Shown here piece by piece: positions 16,595 through 26,008 of a stretch of DNA of 46,168 bases (the first letter of the stretch is position 1; every line of letters starts with the position of its first letter). Both the position numbers and the translations under genes were made by a program. Source of the DNA: an uncultured Clostridia bacterium (GTDB taxonomy: Bacteria > Bacillota > Clostridia > Oscillospirales > Acutalibacteraceae); the NCBI GenBank assembly GCA_946499275.1, contig CAMMRL010000015.1, forward strand, positions 1 to 46,168, written 5' to 3'. The notes beneath the pieces are model-generated. The model saw only the letters and a list, made by a program, of their open reading frames with translations, ran no database searches and was not told the DNA's origin.

Positions 16595-17560
16595 ATGCGG
16601 ATCGGTACGGTGGAAATCAAAGGCCGGGCGGCGCTGGCGCCGATGGCAGGGGTAGCGGACCGCGCGTTCCGCAAGCTCTGCGTGGAGTTCGGCGCGGCCT
16701 ATGTGGTTGGGGAAATGGTGAGCGGCAAGGGGCTTTGCTTTGCGGACAGGAAAAGCGACGAGCTGCTGGAACTGGACGAAGCGGAGCGCCCCGCCGCCGT
16801 CCAGCTTTTCGGGGACGACCCGGCGGTGATGGCCCGCGCCGCCGAACTGGCAATGCGGCACCACCCCGATGTGATCGATATCAACATGGGCTGCCCCGCC
16901 CCCAAGGTGGCGGGGAACCACTGCGGCAGCGCCCTGATGCGGGAACCTGAGCTCTGCCGCCGGATCGTGGCAGCCGTGGCCGGGGCTGTACCGGTGCCGG
17001 CCACTGCCAAAATCCGCAAGGGCTATTCCGCCGCCGAGGCCAATGCCGTGGAAGTCGCCCAGGCGGTGGAAGCGGGCGGAGCGGCGGCGGTTACCGTCCA
17101 CGGCCGCACCAGGGAGCAGATGTACGCCCCGCCGGTGGACTGGGACATTATCCGCGCGGTCAAAAAAGCGGTTTCCATCCCGGTTATCGGGAACGGGGAC
17201 GTCGATTCCCCTCAGGCCGCCGCCGCGCTGTACGAGCACACCGGCTGCGACCTGATTATGGTTGGCCGCGGCGCGCTCGGCGCCCCCTGGATTTTCTCCC
17301 GGATCGAAGCCTATCTTACGCACGGGACGCTGCTCCCCGACCCGCCGGTTTCCATGCGGATGGAAACCCTGCTCCGGCAGATTACCGAAGCGGCCCGGCT
17401 GAAGGGGGAGCGCGTCGCCCTGCGGGAGGCCCGCAAGCACGCCGCCTGGTACATGCGCGGGCTGAGGGGGGCGGCGGGCTTCCGCAGCGAAGCCGGAAAA
17501 ATTGAGACGCTTGAGGACCTTGTTGCACTCTGCTTCCAGGTTGTGGAAGCTAATGCATAA
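16595..17560 (+). CDS. dusB: tRNA-dihydrouridine synthase (DusB type)
   Basis: A 321-residue flavoenzyme that reduces uridines in tRNA to dihydrouridine with NADPH. It shows the FMN-binding TIM-barrel start (LAPMAGVADRAFRKLC), the catalytic cysteine in INMGCPAPKV (near residue 98), the VTVHGRTREQMY segment and the phosphate-binding IPVIGNGDVDSP and MVGRGALGAPWIF. The ATG at 16595 has GAGGAGG nine bases upstream. An in-frame TTG at 16577 is not preferred. It is monocistronic. Confidence 0.92.
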   Translation: MRIGTVEIKGRAALAPMAGVADRAFRKLCVEFGAAYVVGEMVSGKGLCFADRKSDELLELDEAERPAAVQLFGDDPAVMARAAELAMRHHPDVIDINMGCPAPKVAGNHCGSALMREPELCRRIVAAVAGAVPVPATAKIRKGYSAAEANAVEVAQAVEAGGAAAVTVHGRTREQMYAPPVDWDIIRAVKKAVSIPVIGNGDVDSPQAAAALYEHTGCDLIMVGRGALGAPWIFSRIEAYLTHGTLLPDPPVSMRMETLLRQITEAARLKGERVALREARKHAAWYMRGLRGAAGFRSEAGKIETLEDLVALCFQVVEANA

Positions 17561-17590
17561 TTTCCACTAAATTTGCGGCAAAAAGTTCAT

Positions 17591-17622
17591 GCATCTTTTC
17601 GCGCGAAAAGGGTATCTTTTTT
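17591..17622 (+). terminator. Probable terminator after dusB
   Basis: The palindrome CTTTTCGCGCGAAAAG (17595-17610) is followed after six bases by seven T residues on the plus strand. The stem-to-T distance is longer than ideal, so strength is uncertain. Confidence 0.5.
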
Positions 17623-17711
17623 TGGACCATTCGGTATAATGTTCGTACATTGAAATAATCCATAGTAAAATCTCGTTTTCTACTGGTTTGTAGGAAAGGA
17701 ACGGTGATGGC

Positions 17712-19496
17712 ATGTTCCAAATACGATGGCTGTGGAAGAACATGGGGAAGAAGTACCGTATCATGTACATAATCGCGCTGGTCCTATCAGCGGTAACCAG
17801 CACGATGCTTCTGATCAACCCCTATCTGACTTCCCTTCTGTTCGACAACGTAATCATGGCGCAGAACCCCGACCCCCTTATCCCCCTGCTCGCCGGCATG
17901 ATGGCGGTCCAGCTTACTCGGCTCGGCATGCGGTTCCTGATGATTATCATTTTTGAAAAGTCGTCGCAGCATGTCATCTACAACCTGCGCGTGCGGCTGT
18001 TTGAAGTGCTGCAGTATCAGGAAAGCTCGTTTTTCGACCGGAACCGGACCGGCGACCTAATGACCCGGCTTTCGGGCGACCTGGACTGGTGCCGGCATTT
18101 CCTCTCCTACCTGTGCTATCAGGTGGTGGACTGTGTGGTTATGTTCACCTCCACCCTGATCTTCTTCTTTTTCGTCAGTTGGAAGCTTACCCTGGCGCTG
18201 CTGGCGGTCACCCCGCTGCTGATGATCATCACCAAGGTGTATTCCAAAATGGTGCACCCGAAATTCATCGCGATGCGGGAGCGCCTGTCCGAAATGAACA
18301 CGGCAGCCCAGGAAAATATCGCCGGGAACCGGGTGGTAAAAGCCTTCACCCGCGAAGACTATGAAAAATCCCGCTTCCATGAGAAAAACAAAAATTACCG
18401 GGACGCCAACCTGGCGATCAATAAGCTGTGGCTCACCTTCTTCCCCTTTATCGAAACCCTGGCCAATATGATGACGCTGATCACCGTTTTCCTCGGCGGT
18501 ATTTTCATTATCCAGGGGGAACTGACGGCCGGCGGCCTGTCCATTTTCACCAGCCTTTCCTGGGCACTCGCCAACCCGATGCGCAACCTGGGCAACCTGA
18601 TTAACGATATCCAGCGGTTCTTCACCTCGGCCAACAAGATTATTGAAATCTATTACGGCCGGCCGCTGATTACCGACCGCCCCGACGCGGAAGACCATCC
18701 CACCGTAAAAGGCCATATTGAATTCGACGACGTTTCCTTCGCCTTCGGCCCGGTCAAAGTGCTCGACCACGTCAGCTTTGAAGTCAAGCCGGGGCAGACC
18801 CTGGCCATTATGGGGCCGACCGGCTCGGGAAAAACCACCATTATCAACCTGCTTTCCCGCTTCTACGATGTGAACGGCGGGACCGTCCGGATGGACGGGT
18901 GCGACGTCCGCCGTTGGAAGTTACAGCAGCTCCGCGGCGCGGTCGGCACCGCTACGCAGGAGGTTTTCCTCTTTTCCGACACGGTGGAAGGGAACATCGC
19001 TTTCGGCGACCAGTCCCTGACCGAGGAGGAAGCGCACGACTTCGCCCGGCGGGCGGCGGCGGACGATTTTGTGTCCAAAATGCCGGAGGGGTACGACACC
19101 ATCGTGGGGGAACGGGGCGTCGGCCTGTCCGGCGGGCAGAAGCAGCGGATCGCGCTGGCCCGCGCCATGGCGGTCCGCCCCGCGGTGCTGGTGCTGGACG
19201 ACACCACCTCGGCAGTGGACATGGAAACCGAAAAATATATCCAGGAGCAGCTCCGCTGCCTGCCCTTCCCCTGCACCAAGATCATCATCGCCCAGCGGAT
19301 TTCCTCCGTAAAGGACGCGGACCAAATTATCGTGCTGCAGCACGGCAAAATCGCGGAGTGCGGCACCCATGAGGAGCTGCTGCGCAACCGCGGCTACTAT
19401 TGGGAAACCTACGCCTTGCAAAACGACCTGGAGACGGCTCCTGCCGTCTCCCCCTCGGATGTATCCGCTCCCGTGGTGGAAGGAGGTGTTGGCTGA
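17712..19496 (+). CDS. Heterodimeric ABC exporter, subunit with degenerate catalytic site
   Basis: A 594-residue half-transporter with a six-helix exporter domain (residues ~1-310) and an ATPase domain (~335-575). Walker A is GPTGSGKTT (368-376) and the signature LSGGQ (472-476) is normal. Walker B ends in Asp-Asp (496-497) in place of Asp-Glu, and the switch histidine is Gln528. These changes mark the non-hydrolysing site of asymmetric exporters such as BmrCD and TM287/288. Its stop overlaps the next ATG by one base, so the two subunits are co-translated. The substrate is unknown; drugs, lipids or peptides are possible. Confidence 0.93.
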   Translation: MFQIRWLWKNMGKKYRIMYIIALVLSAVTSTMLLINPYLTSLLFDNVIMAQNPDPLIPLLAGMMAVQLTRLGMRFLMIIIFEKSSQHVIYNLRVRLFEVLQYQESSFFDRNRTGDLMTRLSGDLDWCRHFLSYLCYQVVDCVVMFTSTLIFFFFVSWKLTLALLAVTPLLMIITKVYSKMVHPKFIAMRERLSEMNTAAQENIAGNRVVKAFTREDYEKSRFHEKNKNYRDANLAINKLWLTFFPFIETLANMMTLITVFLGGIFIIQGELTAGGLSIFTSLSWALANPMRNLGNLINDIQRFFTSANKIIEIYYGRPLITDRPDAEDHPTVKGHIEFDDVSFAFGPVKVLDHVSFEVKPGQTLAIMGPTGSGKTTIINLLSRFYDVNGGTVRMDGCDVRRWKLQQLRGAVGTATQEVFLFSDTVEGNIAFGDQSLTEEEAHDFARRAAADDFVSKMPEGYDTIVGERGVGLSGGQKQRIALARAMAVRPAVLVLDDTTSAVDMETEKYIQEQLRCLPFPCTKIIIAQRISSVKDADQIIVLQHGKIAECGTHEELLRNRGYYWETYALQNDLETAPAVSPSDVSAPVVEGGVG

Positions 19497-21298
19497 TGGC
19501 CAGAAACAAGTTCGATGTGGATGAAACCCTGGAGTCCCCCTTCAGTTTCGCCCATCTCAAGCGGGCGTTCAAGTACATCAAGCGGCACAAATGGCAGATG
19601 ATCGCCGCCTTCGTACTCAGCGCCCTGGCCAGTATCGCGGGGCTTTTCGGCCCCAAGATCATGCAGTGGGTGCTGGACGATGCGGTTCCGAACGCGGATT
19701 ACGGCCTGCTCGGCCGGTTGGCGATCTTTTTTGTCGGCTTGACCCTGATCAGTATTGTATTCACCACCATCCGATCCCGGATCATGGCCCATGTCAGCCA
19801 GGACATCATCTACGATATCCGGGAAGACCTCTTCGCCCATCTGCAGAAACTCCCCTTCAGCTATTACGATTCCCGCCCCGCCGGAAAGATCCTTGTGCGG
19901 GTGATCAACTACGTCAACTCGGTCGCTGATATGCTCTCCAACGGGATCATCAACATGGTGCTCGAAATCGTGAACATTATTTTTATTGTGGTGTTCATGT
20001 TTTCCACCGACGTCACCCTGTCCTGGATCATTATCGGCGGGCTACCGGTTTTCATCGTGATCATCCTGATTTTGAAGCCCCGCCAGCGCAAGGCCTGGCA
20101 AGTGCAGTCCAATAAAAACTCCAACTATAACGCCTATCTGGCGGAAAGCATCGACGGCGTGCGGGTCAGCCAGCTTTTCACCCGACAGGAGGAAAACCTC
20201 AGCATCATGCGCCGGCTGGCGGAAGCCTGCCGCAAGGCGTGGCTCAAGGCGATTTATATCAACAACTCGGTGTGGGTCTGCTCCGAAGTGCTGACCCAGA
20301 TTGTGTTCACCCTGATGTACATCGCCGGCGTGTACTGGATGGGCGGTGCGTTCGTCTCCTTCGGCGTGATTATGGCCATGGGCAACTATGTCAGCCGCTT
20401 CTGGCAACCGATTACCAACCTGGCCAATATCTACAACAACTTCATCAACAACATCGCCTACCTGGAGCGCATCTTCGAAACGATGGATGAACCGGTGGTG
20501 GTAGACGACCTGCCAAACGCCATTGACCTGCCCGAAATCCGCGGTAAGGTCACTTTCCGGGACGTCACCTTTGCCTATGAACCGGGGATTAACATCCTGG
20601 AGAACGTGAACTTCACCGCCGAAGCTGGCCAGAGCATCGCCCTGGTCGGCCCCACCGGCGCGGGCAAGACCACGGTGGTCAATCTCATCAGCCGATTCTA
20701 CAACCTCAGCGGCGGCGCGGTGATTGTGGACGATATTTACGACATATCCTGGGTTACCCTCCACTCCCTGCGCACCCAGATGGGGATCATGCTGCAGGAC
20801 AGCTTCATCTTCAGCGGCACGATTATGGACAACATCCGCTACGGGCGGCTGGACGCGACCGACGAAGAGGTGATGGAAGCCGCCAAAGCGGTGCGCGCCC
20901 ACGATTTCATTATGGAGATGGAACACGGCTACTACACGGAGGTCAACGAGAGGGGCAGCCGGCTTTCACAGGGGCAGAAACAGCTCATCGCCTTTGCCCG
21001 CACCCTGCTGTCCGACCCGAAAATCCTAATCCTGGACGAAGCGACCTCCTCGATCGATACCAAGACCGAACGTCTCCTGCAAGAAGGCATCCAGGCGCTG
21101 CTGAAAGGGCGCACCTCCTTCATTATCGCCCACCGCCTTTCCACCATCAAGAACTGCGACAAAATCCTGTATATCGGGAACAAAAACATTCTGGAGGAAG
21201 GCAGCCACGACGAACTGCTTGCGAAACACGGGTTGTATTACGCCCTCTACACCGCCCAGGCGCAGGACCAGGGGGTTCTGAACCCGGCCATATGCTAA
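19496..21298 (+). CDS. Heterodimeric ABC exporter, catalytic subunit
   Basis: A 600-residue partner of the preceding gene. It has six membrane helices (about residues 30-325) and an ATPase domain with Walker A GPTGAGKT (385-392), a consensus Walker B Asp514-Glu515 and switch His546, but a deviant signature LSQGQ (490-494). The dimer thus has one consensus site (this Walker B with the partner's LSGGQ) and one degenerate site. The start at 19496 follows AAGGAGG; upstream in-frame starts lie inside the first gene. A strong terminator follows at 21306. Confidence 0.94.
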   Translation: MARNKFDVDETLESPFSFAHLKRAFKYIKRHKWQMIAAFVLSALASIAGLFGPKIMQWVLDDAVPNADYGLLGRLAIFFVGLTLISIVFTTIRSRIMAHVSQDIIYDIREDLFAHLQKLPFSYYDSRPAGKILVRVINYVNSVADMLSNGIINMVLEIVNIIFIVVFMFSTDVTLSWIIIGGLPVFIVIILILKPRQRKAWQVQSNKNSNYNAYLAESIDGVRVSQLFTRQEENLSIMRRLAEACRKAWLKAIYINNSVWVCSEVLTQIVFTLMYIAGVYWMGGAFVSFGVIMAMGNYVSRFWQPITNLANIYNNFINNIAYLERIFETMDEPVVVDDLPNAIDLPEIRGKVTFRDVTFAYEPGINILENVNFTAEAGQSIALVGPTGAGKTTVVNLISRFYNLSGGAVIVDDIYDISWVTLHSLRTQMGIMLQDSFIFSGTIMDNIRYGRLDATDEEVMEAAKAVRAHDFIMEMEHGYYTEVNERGSRLSQGQKQLIAFARTLLSDPKILILDEATSSIDTKTERLLQEGIQALLKGRTSFIIAHRLSTIKNCDKILYIGNKNILEEGSHDELLAKHGLYYALYTAQAQDQGVLNPAIC

Positions 21299-21305
21299 CC
21301 CTTTT

Positions 21306-21336
21306 GCGGGCGGGAGCGATTCCCGCCCGCTTTTTC
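21306..21336 (+). terminator. Terminator of the ABC exporter operon
   Basis: GCGGGCGGGA pairs perfectly with TCCCGCCCGC around a five-base loop and is followed by TTTTTC. It lies 8 bases after the second subunit's stop codon. Confidence 0.9.
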
Positions 21337-21366
21337 TTCTCTGCCGACAAGAAAGGAGCCATCGAT

Positions 21367-21885
21367 ATGCCAATCACCATCCGCCCATGGGCTCTGGACG
21401 ACGCGGGTTCGATCGCCCGCTTCGCGGACAATCCCAAAATCGCCGCCAACCTGCGGGACCTCTTCCCTTCCCCCTACACGCTGAAAGACGCGCAGGATTA
21501 CGCCGCCTATTGCATGAATGCAGACGAAACACGCCAGCTTCCCCGGGTAATCGATGTGGACGGGTCCGCCGTGGGGAACATCACCCTTTCCCTTGGCGGG
21601 GACGTCTACCGGAAAAGTGCGGAACTCGGCTACTGGCTGGCCGAGGAATACTGGGGAAAGGGAATTATGACCACCGCTGTAAAGGAAATCTGCCGCCTTG
21701 GATTTGCGCGGTGGGACATCGTGCGGATTTACGCGGAGCCGTTCGCACGCAACGCCGGTTCCCGGCGGGTTTTGGAAAAGTCCGGGTTCATCCTGGAAGG
21801 CGTGATGCGTTCCGGCGTGTATAAGCGTGGGGAGGTCTTGGATTACTGCATGTATTCCCTGCTGAGGGAGGAATTCCGCGGATAA
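21367..21885 (+). CDS. GNAT family N-acetyltransferase (RimJ/RimL type)
   Basis: A 172-residue GNAT protein starting MPITIRPWALDDAGSIARFA. The A-motif is in LGYWLAEEYWGKGIMTTAVKEI (about residues 85-108), followed by ARNAGSRRVLEKSGFILEGVMRSGVYK, typical of the RimJ/RimL-like group that acetylates protein N-termini or small molecules. AAAGGAG precedes the ATG at 21367. It starts 31 bases after the exporter terminator and so may be read by readthrough. Confidence 0.85.
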   Translation: MPITIRPWALDDAGSIARFADNPKIAANLRDLFPSPYTLKDAQDYAAYCMNADETRQLPRVIDVDGSAVGNITLSLGGDVYRKSAELGYWLAEEYWGKGIMTTAVKEICRLGFARWDIVRIYAEPFARNAGSRRVLEKSGFILEGVMRSGVYKRGEVLDYCMYSLLREEFRG

Positions 21886-22062
21886 CCGCTCCTTTTCGTT
21901 TTTCTCCTTGCTAAAAATATTTTTCGAGCCCGCACCTAACAAACCGTCTCCTGCGCCGACTGTATATGTGAACATGTTCAAACACCCCTTGCTTGGATGC
22001 ATTCAAAGTTTCCACCTCCGCAAACAATACGGTGGAAAACTCGTTGCAACAGGAGAACGCTC

Positions 22063-23709
22063 ATGGATAGGAAAGCCTTGCTGCAAGCCATCGACGGCCG
22101 CTTGCTCAACGACCTGTACGGATACTGCTACCGCCGCTGTTCAAACAGTGTGCAAGCGGAAGACCTCTGCTCGGAAATCGTCCTCGCGGTGGTAAAAGCC
22201 GCCGGCCGCCAGGGGGAAATCCTCTCCGTCGACGCCTTTATCTGGAAAACCGCGCATAACGTTTACGCCGGCTTTTCCTATAAACGGCGGATGGAGTCGG
22301 AACATATCGTCTCCGCCAGCTTTACCGGCGCAGATGGTGCCGAAGCGCCGCTTGTTCCGACCGCGCAGGCGGAGGATATGACGCGGCAGTTGGAAGAAGC
22401 CGAACAGGTGCAGTGTATCCTGCGGGAAATCGCTTTCCTCTCCAAAGCCTACCGGGACGTGATGGTCCTGCATTACCTGGAGGGAAAGCCGATCTCCGCG
22501 GTCGCGAAGGAACTGGGGATCACCCGCAACGCGGTCCGCCAGCGCCTGTTTTACGCAAGGAACACGGTGAGAAACGAGGTATCGAAAATGGAATATGCTA
22601 ATAACACACCTCTTCCGCTGCAAAAATTAGACTTTGAAATCATCGGCACCGGCAACTGCTTCTGGGGGGATCCCCGGGACGTGTGCCACCGCCAGCTTTC
22701 CAACCATATCGTCTGGCTCTGCCGGAACAAGGCGGCCAGCGCCAAAGAGATTTCCGAAGCGCTCCATGTCCCCATGCCGTACGTGGAGGAAGAGCTGGCC
22801 ATCCAATGCTCCGGGACAAACGGGCAGTACGGGCTTTTAAAACAGTTGGATACCGGGCGCTACGCTATCAACTTTCTCCTTCTGGACAAGCCGGAATTAG
22901 AGCGGGCACAGGCGGTATATACCGACCGGATCCCGCTGATTAGCCAAATCGTTGCAGAATTTGTGGAGACGCATAAGGAGGAATGCCTCTCCTTCCCCTA
23001 TCTCAATAAGAAAGTCGACCTGAACCTGATCCTCTGGCAGCAGATTTCCCATATAGCGCATCAGTTTGCCGGGCTGGTTGGCGACATCCTGGCCAAAGAG
23101 CATTTTCCGGACGTCCCGCAATCCGGCCGGCCCTTTACGGTGTTTGGATACCGCAAAACCGGCGGCCCGGAATACGGCTGCGGCTGGGATGGCATCGACG
23201 CGCACAACGTATGCGGGTATTCCTATGTCCAGGTGGAAAACATCTATATCTCCCGGGTCCCCATCCACTTCCACTGCGGCCATAATATCGCCACCGACCC
23301 CCAGCTTCAGCTCGCCATCCGGGCAATCGGCGGCCTGCCGGTTTCCTCCCTGTCCGAAGAGGAGAAGGAACCGGCCGCTAAAGCGATCGAATGCGGGTAC
23401 CTCTACCGGGACGGCGACAGGCTGTATACCAAAATCCTGGTATCCCCGTATAAGGAAGACCCGTTTGCCATCAGCAACGGGATACAGGCCCCCTTCCGCC
23501 CCGAAGCGGAAACAATGGCGGCGGATCTTGCAAAACAGATCAAAGCCATCGTGCCGGAACATTTGCTGGGAGACTACCGGTACTTCAATTCGTTGGCCTC
23601 CCTCCCTGTGCTGGACACGCTGGTGGAAGCCCTGATCCAGCGGGGGCTGCTCGTACCGCCGGAAAACGGCCCGGGCGCCGAAGGCTGCTGGATGCGGGTT
23701 GATAAATAG
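22063..23709 (+). CDS. ECF-type sigma factor with large C-terminal extension
   Basis: A 548-residue protein. Residues ~10-80 are sigma region 2 (ending AEDLCSEIVLAVVKAAG...FIWKTAHNVY), and ~115-175 are region 4 with the helix-turn-helix KPISAVAKELGITRNAVRQRLFYAR. The remaining ~370 residues resemble a winged helix first (NHIVWLCRNKAASAKEISEALHVPMPYVEEELAI, ~220-265) and then an unfamiliar domain with FGYRKTGGPEYGCGW, VCGYSYVQVENIYIS and HFHCGHN motifs. Plain ECF factors are ~180 residues, so the extension may sense a signal in cis. AGGAG precedes the ATG at 22063, and no anti-sigma gene is adjacent. Confidence 0.85.
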   Translation: MDRKALLQAIDGRLLNDLYGYCYRRCSNSVQAEDLCSEIVLAVVKAAGRQGEILSVDAFIWKTAHNVYAGFSYKRRMESEHIVSASFTGADGAEAPLVPTAQAEDMTRQLEEAEQVQCILREIAFLSKAYRDVMVLHYLEGKPISAVAKELGITRNAVRQRLFYARNTVRNEVSKMEYANNTPLPLQKLDFEIIGTGNCFWGDPRDVCHRQLSNHIVWLCRNKAASAKEISEALHVPMPYVEEELAIQCSGTNGQYGLLKQLDTGRYAINFLLLDKPELERAQAVYTDRIPLISQIVAEFVETHKEECLSFPYLNKKVDLNLILWQQISHIAHQFAGLVGDILAKEHFPDVPQSGRPFTVFGYRKTGGPEYGCGWDGIDAHNVCGYSYVQVENIYISRVPIHFHCGHNIATDPQLQLAIRAIGGLPVSSLSEEEKEPAAKAIECGYLYRDGDRLYTKILVSPYKEDPFAISNGIQAPFRPEAETMAADLAKQIKAIVPEHLLGDYRYFNSLASLPVLDTLVEALIQRGLLVPPENGPGAEGCWMRVDK

Positions 23710-23760
23710 GAACAAGCCTCATTGCATAAGTATATTCCCAATATCGGCTCCTTCGCCCTT

Positions 23761-23807
23761 GCCGACAGCCTCCCCTTTTCCAAAGCGGGATACTGTCGGC
23801 CTTTTTC
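23761..23807 (+). terminator. Terminator of the sigma-factor gene
   Basis: GCCGACAG at 23761-23768 pairs with CTGTCGGC at 23793-23800, followed by CTTTTTC on the plus strand. Confidence 0.75.
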
Positions 23808-23990
23808 TACCCGCATCTGCCTTATTATTAGGCAGAACAGCCGTCATCCTGCCGTCTCGCCGAAGGCTTGGGCAAGCCCTTGAAAAGGATACCCACGGCT
23901 CCTTTCATAGGGATTCCTTTGCCCGGCGTTTGAAACTATCGTTTATCCCGTCCTTGACAGAGGGGAGGGGGCTTTTTCGCTTAAGCTATC

Positions 23991-24024
23991 AAAAAAGTGG
24001 AGCAGGAGGGAATCCCTTCTGCGC
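23991..24024 (-). terminator. Terminator of the transketolase operon
   Basis: Minus-strand GCAGAAGGG and CCCTCCTGC pair (one mismatch) around a three-base loop, followed a few bases later by six T residues. Confidence 0.7.
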
Positions 24025-24046
24025 CGCTTTTACAGCATCGTGCAAT

Positions 24047-24994
24047 TTACTTTTTCAACGCCAACGCTTCTTTGGTCTTGGCGACAATATTTTCCGCACA
24101 CAGGCCGAACACCTTGAGCAGCTCCGCCGCCGGGCCGGACTTGCCGAACACGTCGTTCACGCCCACGCGCACCACCGGAACCGGTACCGTCTCACAGACC
24201 ACTTCCGTTACCGCGCTGCCCAAGCCGCCGATGATGTTGTGCTCTTCCACGGTGACGATCGCGCCGGTTTCTTTCGCCGCGTTGACAACGATATCGCGGT
24301 CAATCGGCTTGATGGTCGCCATATTGATCACGCGGGCCGCAATCCCCTCGTTTTTAAGCTGGGCGGCGGCGATCAACGCTTCGGATACCATCAGACCGGT
24401 GGCGACGATGGTCACGTCGTTTCCTTCGGTCAGGGTCGCGCCCTTGCCGACTTCAAATTTGTACGAGGAATCAAAAATCACCGGGGCGGCCAGACGGCCG
24501 AACCGCATATACACCGGGCCGTTGATTTCTATCGCCGCCCGCATCGCCTTCTTGGTTTCCACGTCGTCGGCGGGGTTGATGATGGTCATCCCGGGGATGG
24601 TGCGCATCAGGGCGATATCCTCGCAGCACTGATGGGTCGCGCCGTCCTCGCCCACCGAAATACCGGCGTGGGTGGCGCCGATTTTCACATTCAGGTGGGG
24701 ATAGCCGATCGAGTTGCGGACCTGCTCAAACGCACGCCCGGCCGCGAACATCGCGAACGAGGAGGCGAACACCTGCTTACCCGCAGCGGCCAGACCGGCC
24801 GCGATGCCGATCATGTTGCATTCCGCGATGCCGCAGTCAAAAAAACGGTCGGGATACGCTTTTTTAAAGGTGCCGGTCTTGGTCGCGGCCGCAAGGTCGG
24901 CGTCCAATACCACCAGATTCGGGTAATCCTTCGCGAGTTCGACCAGGCCTTCGCCGTACGACTCGCGGGTTGCCTTCTTAATCACGTCAGCCAT
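24047..24994 (-). CDS. Transketolase, C-terminal subunit (pyrimidine-binding and C-terminal domains)
   Basis: A 315-residue split transketolase subunit, which with the partner at 25166 moves two-carbon units in the non-oxidative pentose phosphate pathway. The Pyr domain holds the catalytic glutamate in FDCGIAECNMIGIAAGLA (near residue 55), and the C-terminal domain starts near residue 190 (EGNDVTIVATGLMVSEAL). The start at 24994 gives MADVIKKATRESYGEGLVEL with AAAGGAAGG upstream. Much longer in-frame starts were rejected. It is the second gene of the operon; the 171-base gap from the first subunit has no gene. Confidence 0.94.
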   Translation of the reverse strand: MADVIKKATRESYGEGLVELAKDYPNLVVLDADLAAATKTGTFKKAYPDRFFDCGIAECNMIGIAAGLAAAGKQVFASSFAMFAAGRAFEQVRNSIGYPHLNVKIGATHAGISVGEDGATHQCCEDIALMRTIPGMTIINPADDVETKKAMRAAIEINGPVYMRFGRLAAPVIFDSSYKFEVGKGATLTEGNDVTIVATGLMVSEALIAAAQLKNEGIAARVINMATIKPIDRDIVVNAAKETGAIVTVEEHNIIGGLGSAVTEVVCETVPVPVVRVGVNDVFGKSGPAAELLKVFGLCAENIVAKTKEALALKK

Positions 24995-25165
24995 GAAGTA
25001 GTTCCTTCCTTTCTCGCGCCGTGGCATCGGTTTCCTTGCGGCGGCGGAACCAAGGCGCCGCCGTTCCACAAATCCTCGCCAAGCGCACTGCAAAATGCAA
25101 AAACTAAACGCGTCGGCCCAAAGGGTCTTTCTCTCGCGCCCTCCGGGCAAAACCGCCGGAGCGGC

Positions 25166-26008
25166 TTACGCTTCCAGCGCCGCCAGCGTATCGCCGAGTT
25201 CTTTCATCGCCTGGTCGTACTGTTCCTTATTCGGGGCCGTGCCGTGCCAGGAAACCTGGTTCTCCATAAACGAAACGCCCTTGCCCTTCACGCTGTGCTG
25301 GATGATCGCCGTCGGCTTGCCTTTGCAGGCGCGGGCCGCGTCGAACGCCGCTTCGATCTGGTCAAAGTCGTGGCCGTCGATCACAATAACGTTAAATCCA
25401 AAAGCCGCAAATTTTTCCGGGATAGGATACGGGGAGTTGACCTCGTCCACCGGGCCGTCGATCTGCAGGCCATTGTTGTCCACAATAACGCAGAGGTTGT
25501 CCAGCTTTTTGTGGGCGGCGAACATCGCCGCTTCCCACACCTGGCCCTCTTCGATTTCGCCGTCGCCCAGGATGGCGTAGACCCGCCAGTCGGCGTTATC
25601 CAGCTTCCCGGCCAGCGCCATGCCGCAGGCGGCGGAAATGCCCTGGCCCAGCGAACCGGTGGACATATCCACGCCGGGGGTACCCTTCATATCGGGATGG
25701 CCCTGTAACATCGCGCCGGTATGGCGCAGGTGTTTGATCTCCTCCGAGGAGAAGAAGCCCTTGAGGGCCAGCGCGCTGTACAGCGCGGGGGCGGTGTGCC
25801 CTTTGGAAAGCACCAGACGGTCGCGGTCAGCCGCCTTCGGGTTCTTCGGGTCCACCTTCATTTCCTTGAAATACAGGTACGCCAGCGTGTCGGAAACCGA
25901 GAGAGACCCGCCGGGGTGTCCGCTTTTCGCGTTGAACGTCCCCTCGATGACCCCCATGCGAATCTTGGTGGCCGCAACCGACAGACGCTTTTTCAGCGAA
26001 GCATCCAT
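25166..26008 (-). CDS. Transketolase, N-terminal subunit (thiamine diphosphate-binding)
   Basis: A 280-residue PP domain of split transketolase. The SGHPGGSLSVSDTLAYL and SKGHTAPALY stretches and the thiamine diphosphate motif GDGEIEEGQVWEAAMFAAHKKLDNLCVIVDNN (residues ~140-175) are intact. Starting at 26008 (MDASLKKRLSVAATKIR) it has a normal length, with GAAAGGAAGG upstream. Split transketolase is common in Clostridia and gut Firmicutes. Confidence 0.94.
   Translation of the reverse strand: MDASLKKRLSVAATKIRMGVIEGTFNAKSGHPGGSLSVSDTLAYLYFKEMKVDPKNPKAADRDRLVLSKGHTAPALYSALALKGFFSSEEIKHLRHTGAMLQGHPDMKGTPGVDMSTGSLGQGISAACGMALAGKLDNADWRVYAILGDGEIEEGQVWEAAMFAAHKKLDNLCVIVDNNGLQIDGPVDEVNSPYPIPEKFAAFGFNVIVIDGHDFDQIEAAFDAARACKGKPTAIIQHSVKGKGVSFMENQVSWHGTAPNKEQYDQAMKELGDTLAALEA

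Larger units (their letters stand above)
23710..24046. other. Intergenic region between convergent sigma factor and transketolase genes
   Basis: No credible gene is seen. It holds the sigma-factor terminator (23761-23807), a small hairpin CTGCCT ... AGGCAG at 23816-23834, and the transketolase terminator (23991-24024). The stretch 23850-23985 is without obvious signal and resembles GC-rich dispersed intergenic sequence, but repeat status cannot be judged from one window. Confidence 0.5.

Noticed and set aside
22000..22062. LexA box upstream of the sigma factor (TGAACATGTTCA near 21968)
   Set aside because: The half-sites are spaced by two bases instead of four, so it does not fit the Gram-positive SOS box; another regulator may use it.
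23699..25708. 669-codon plus-strand frame opposite both transketolase genes
   Set aside because: It overlaps two real genes and two terminators and shows no protein family signature.
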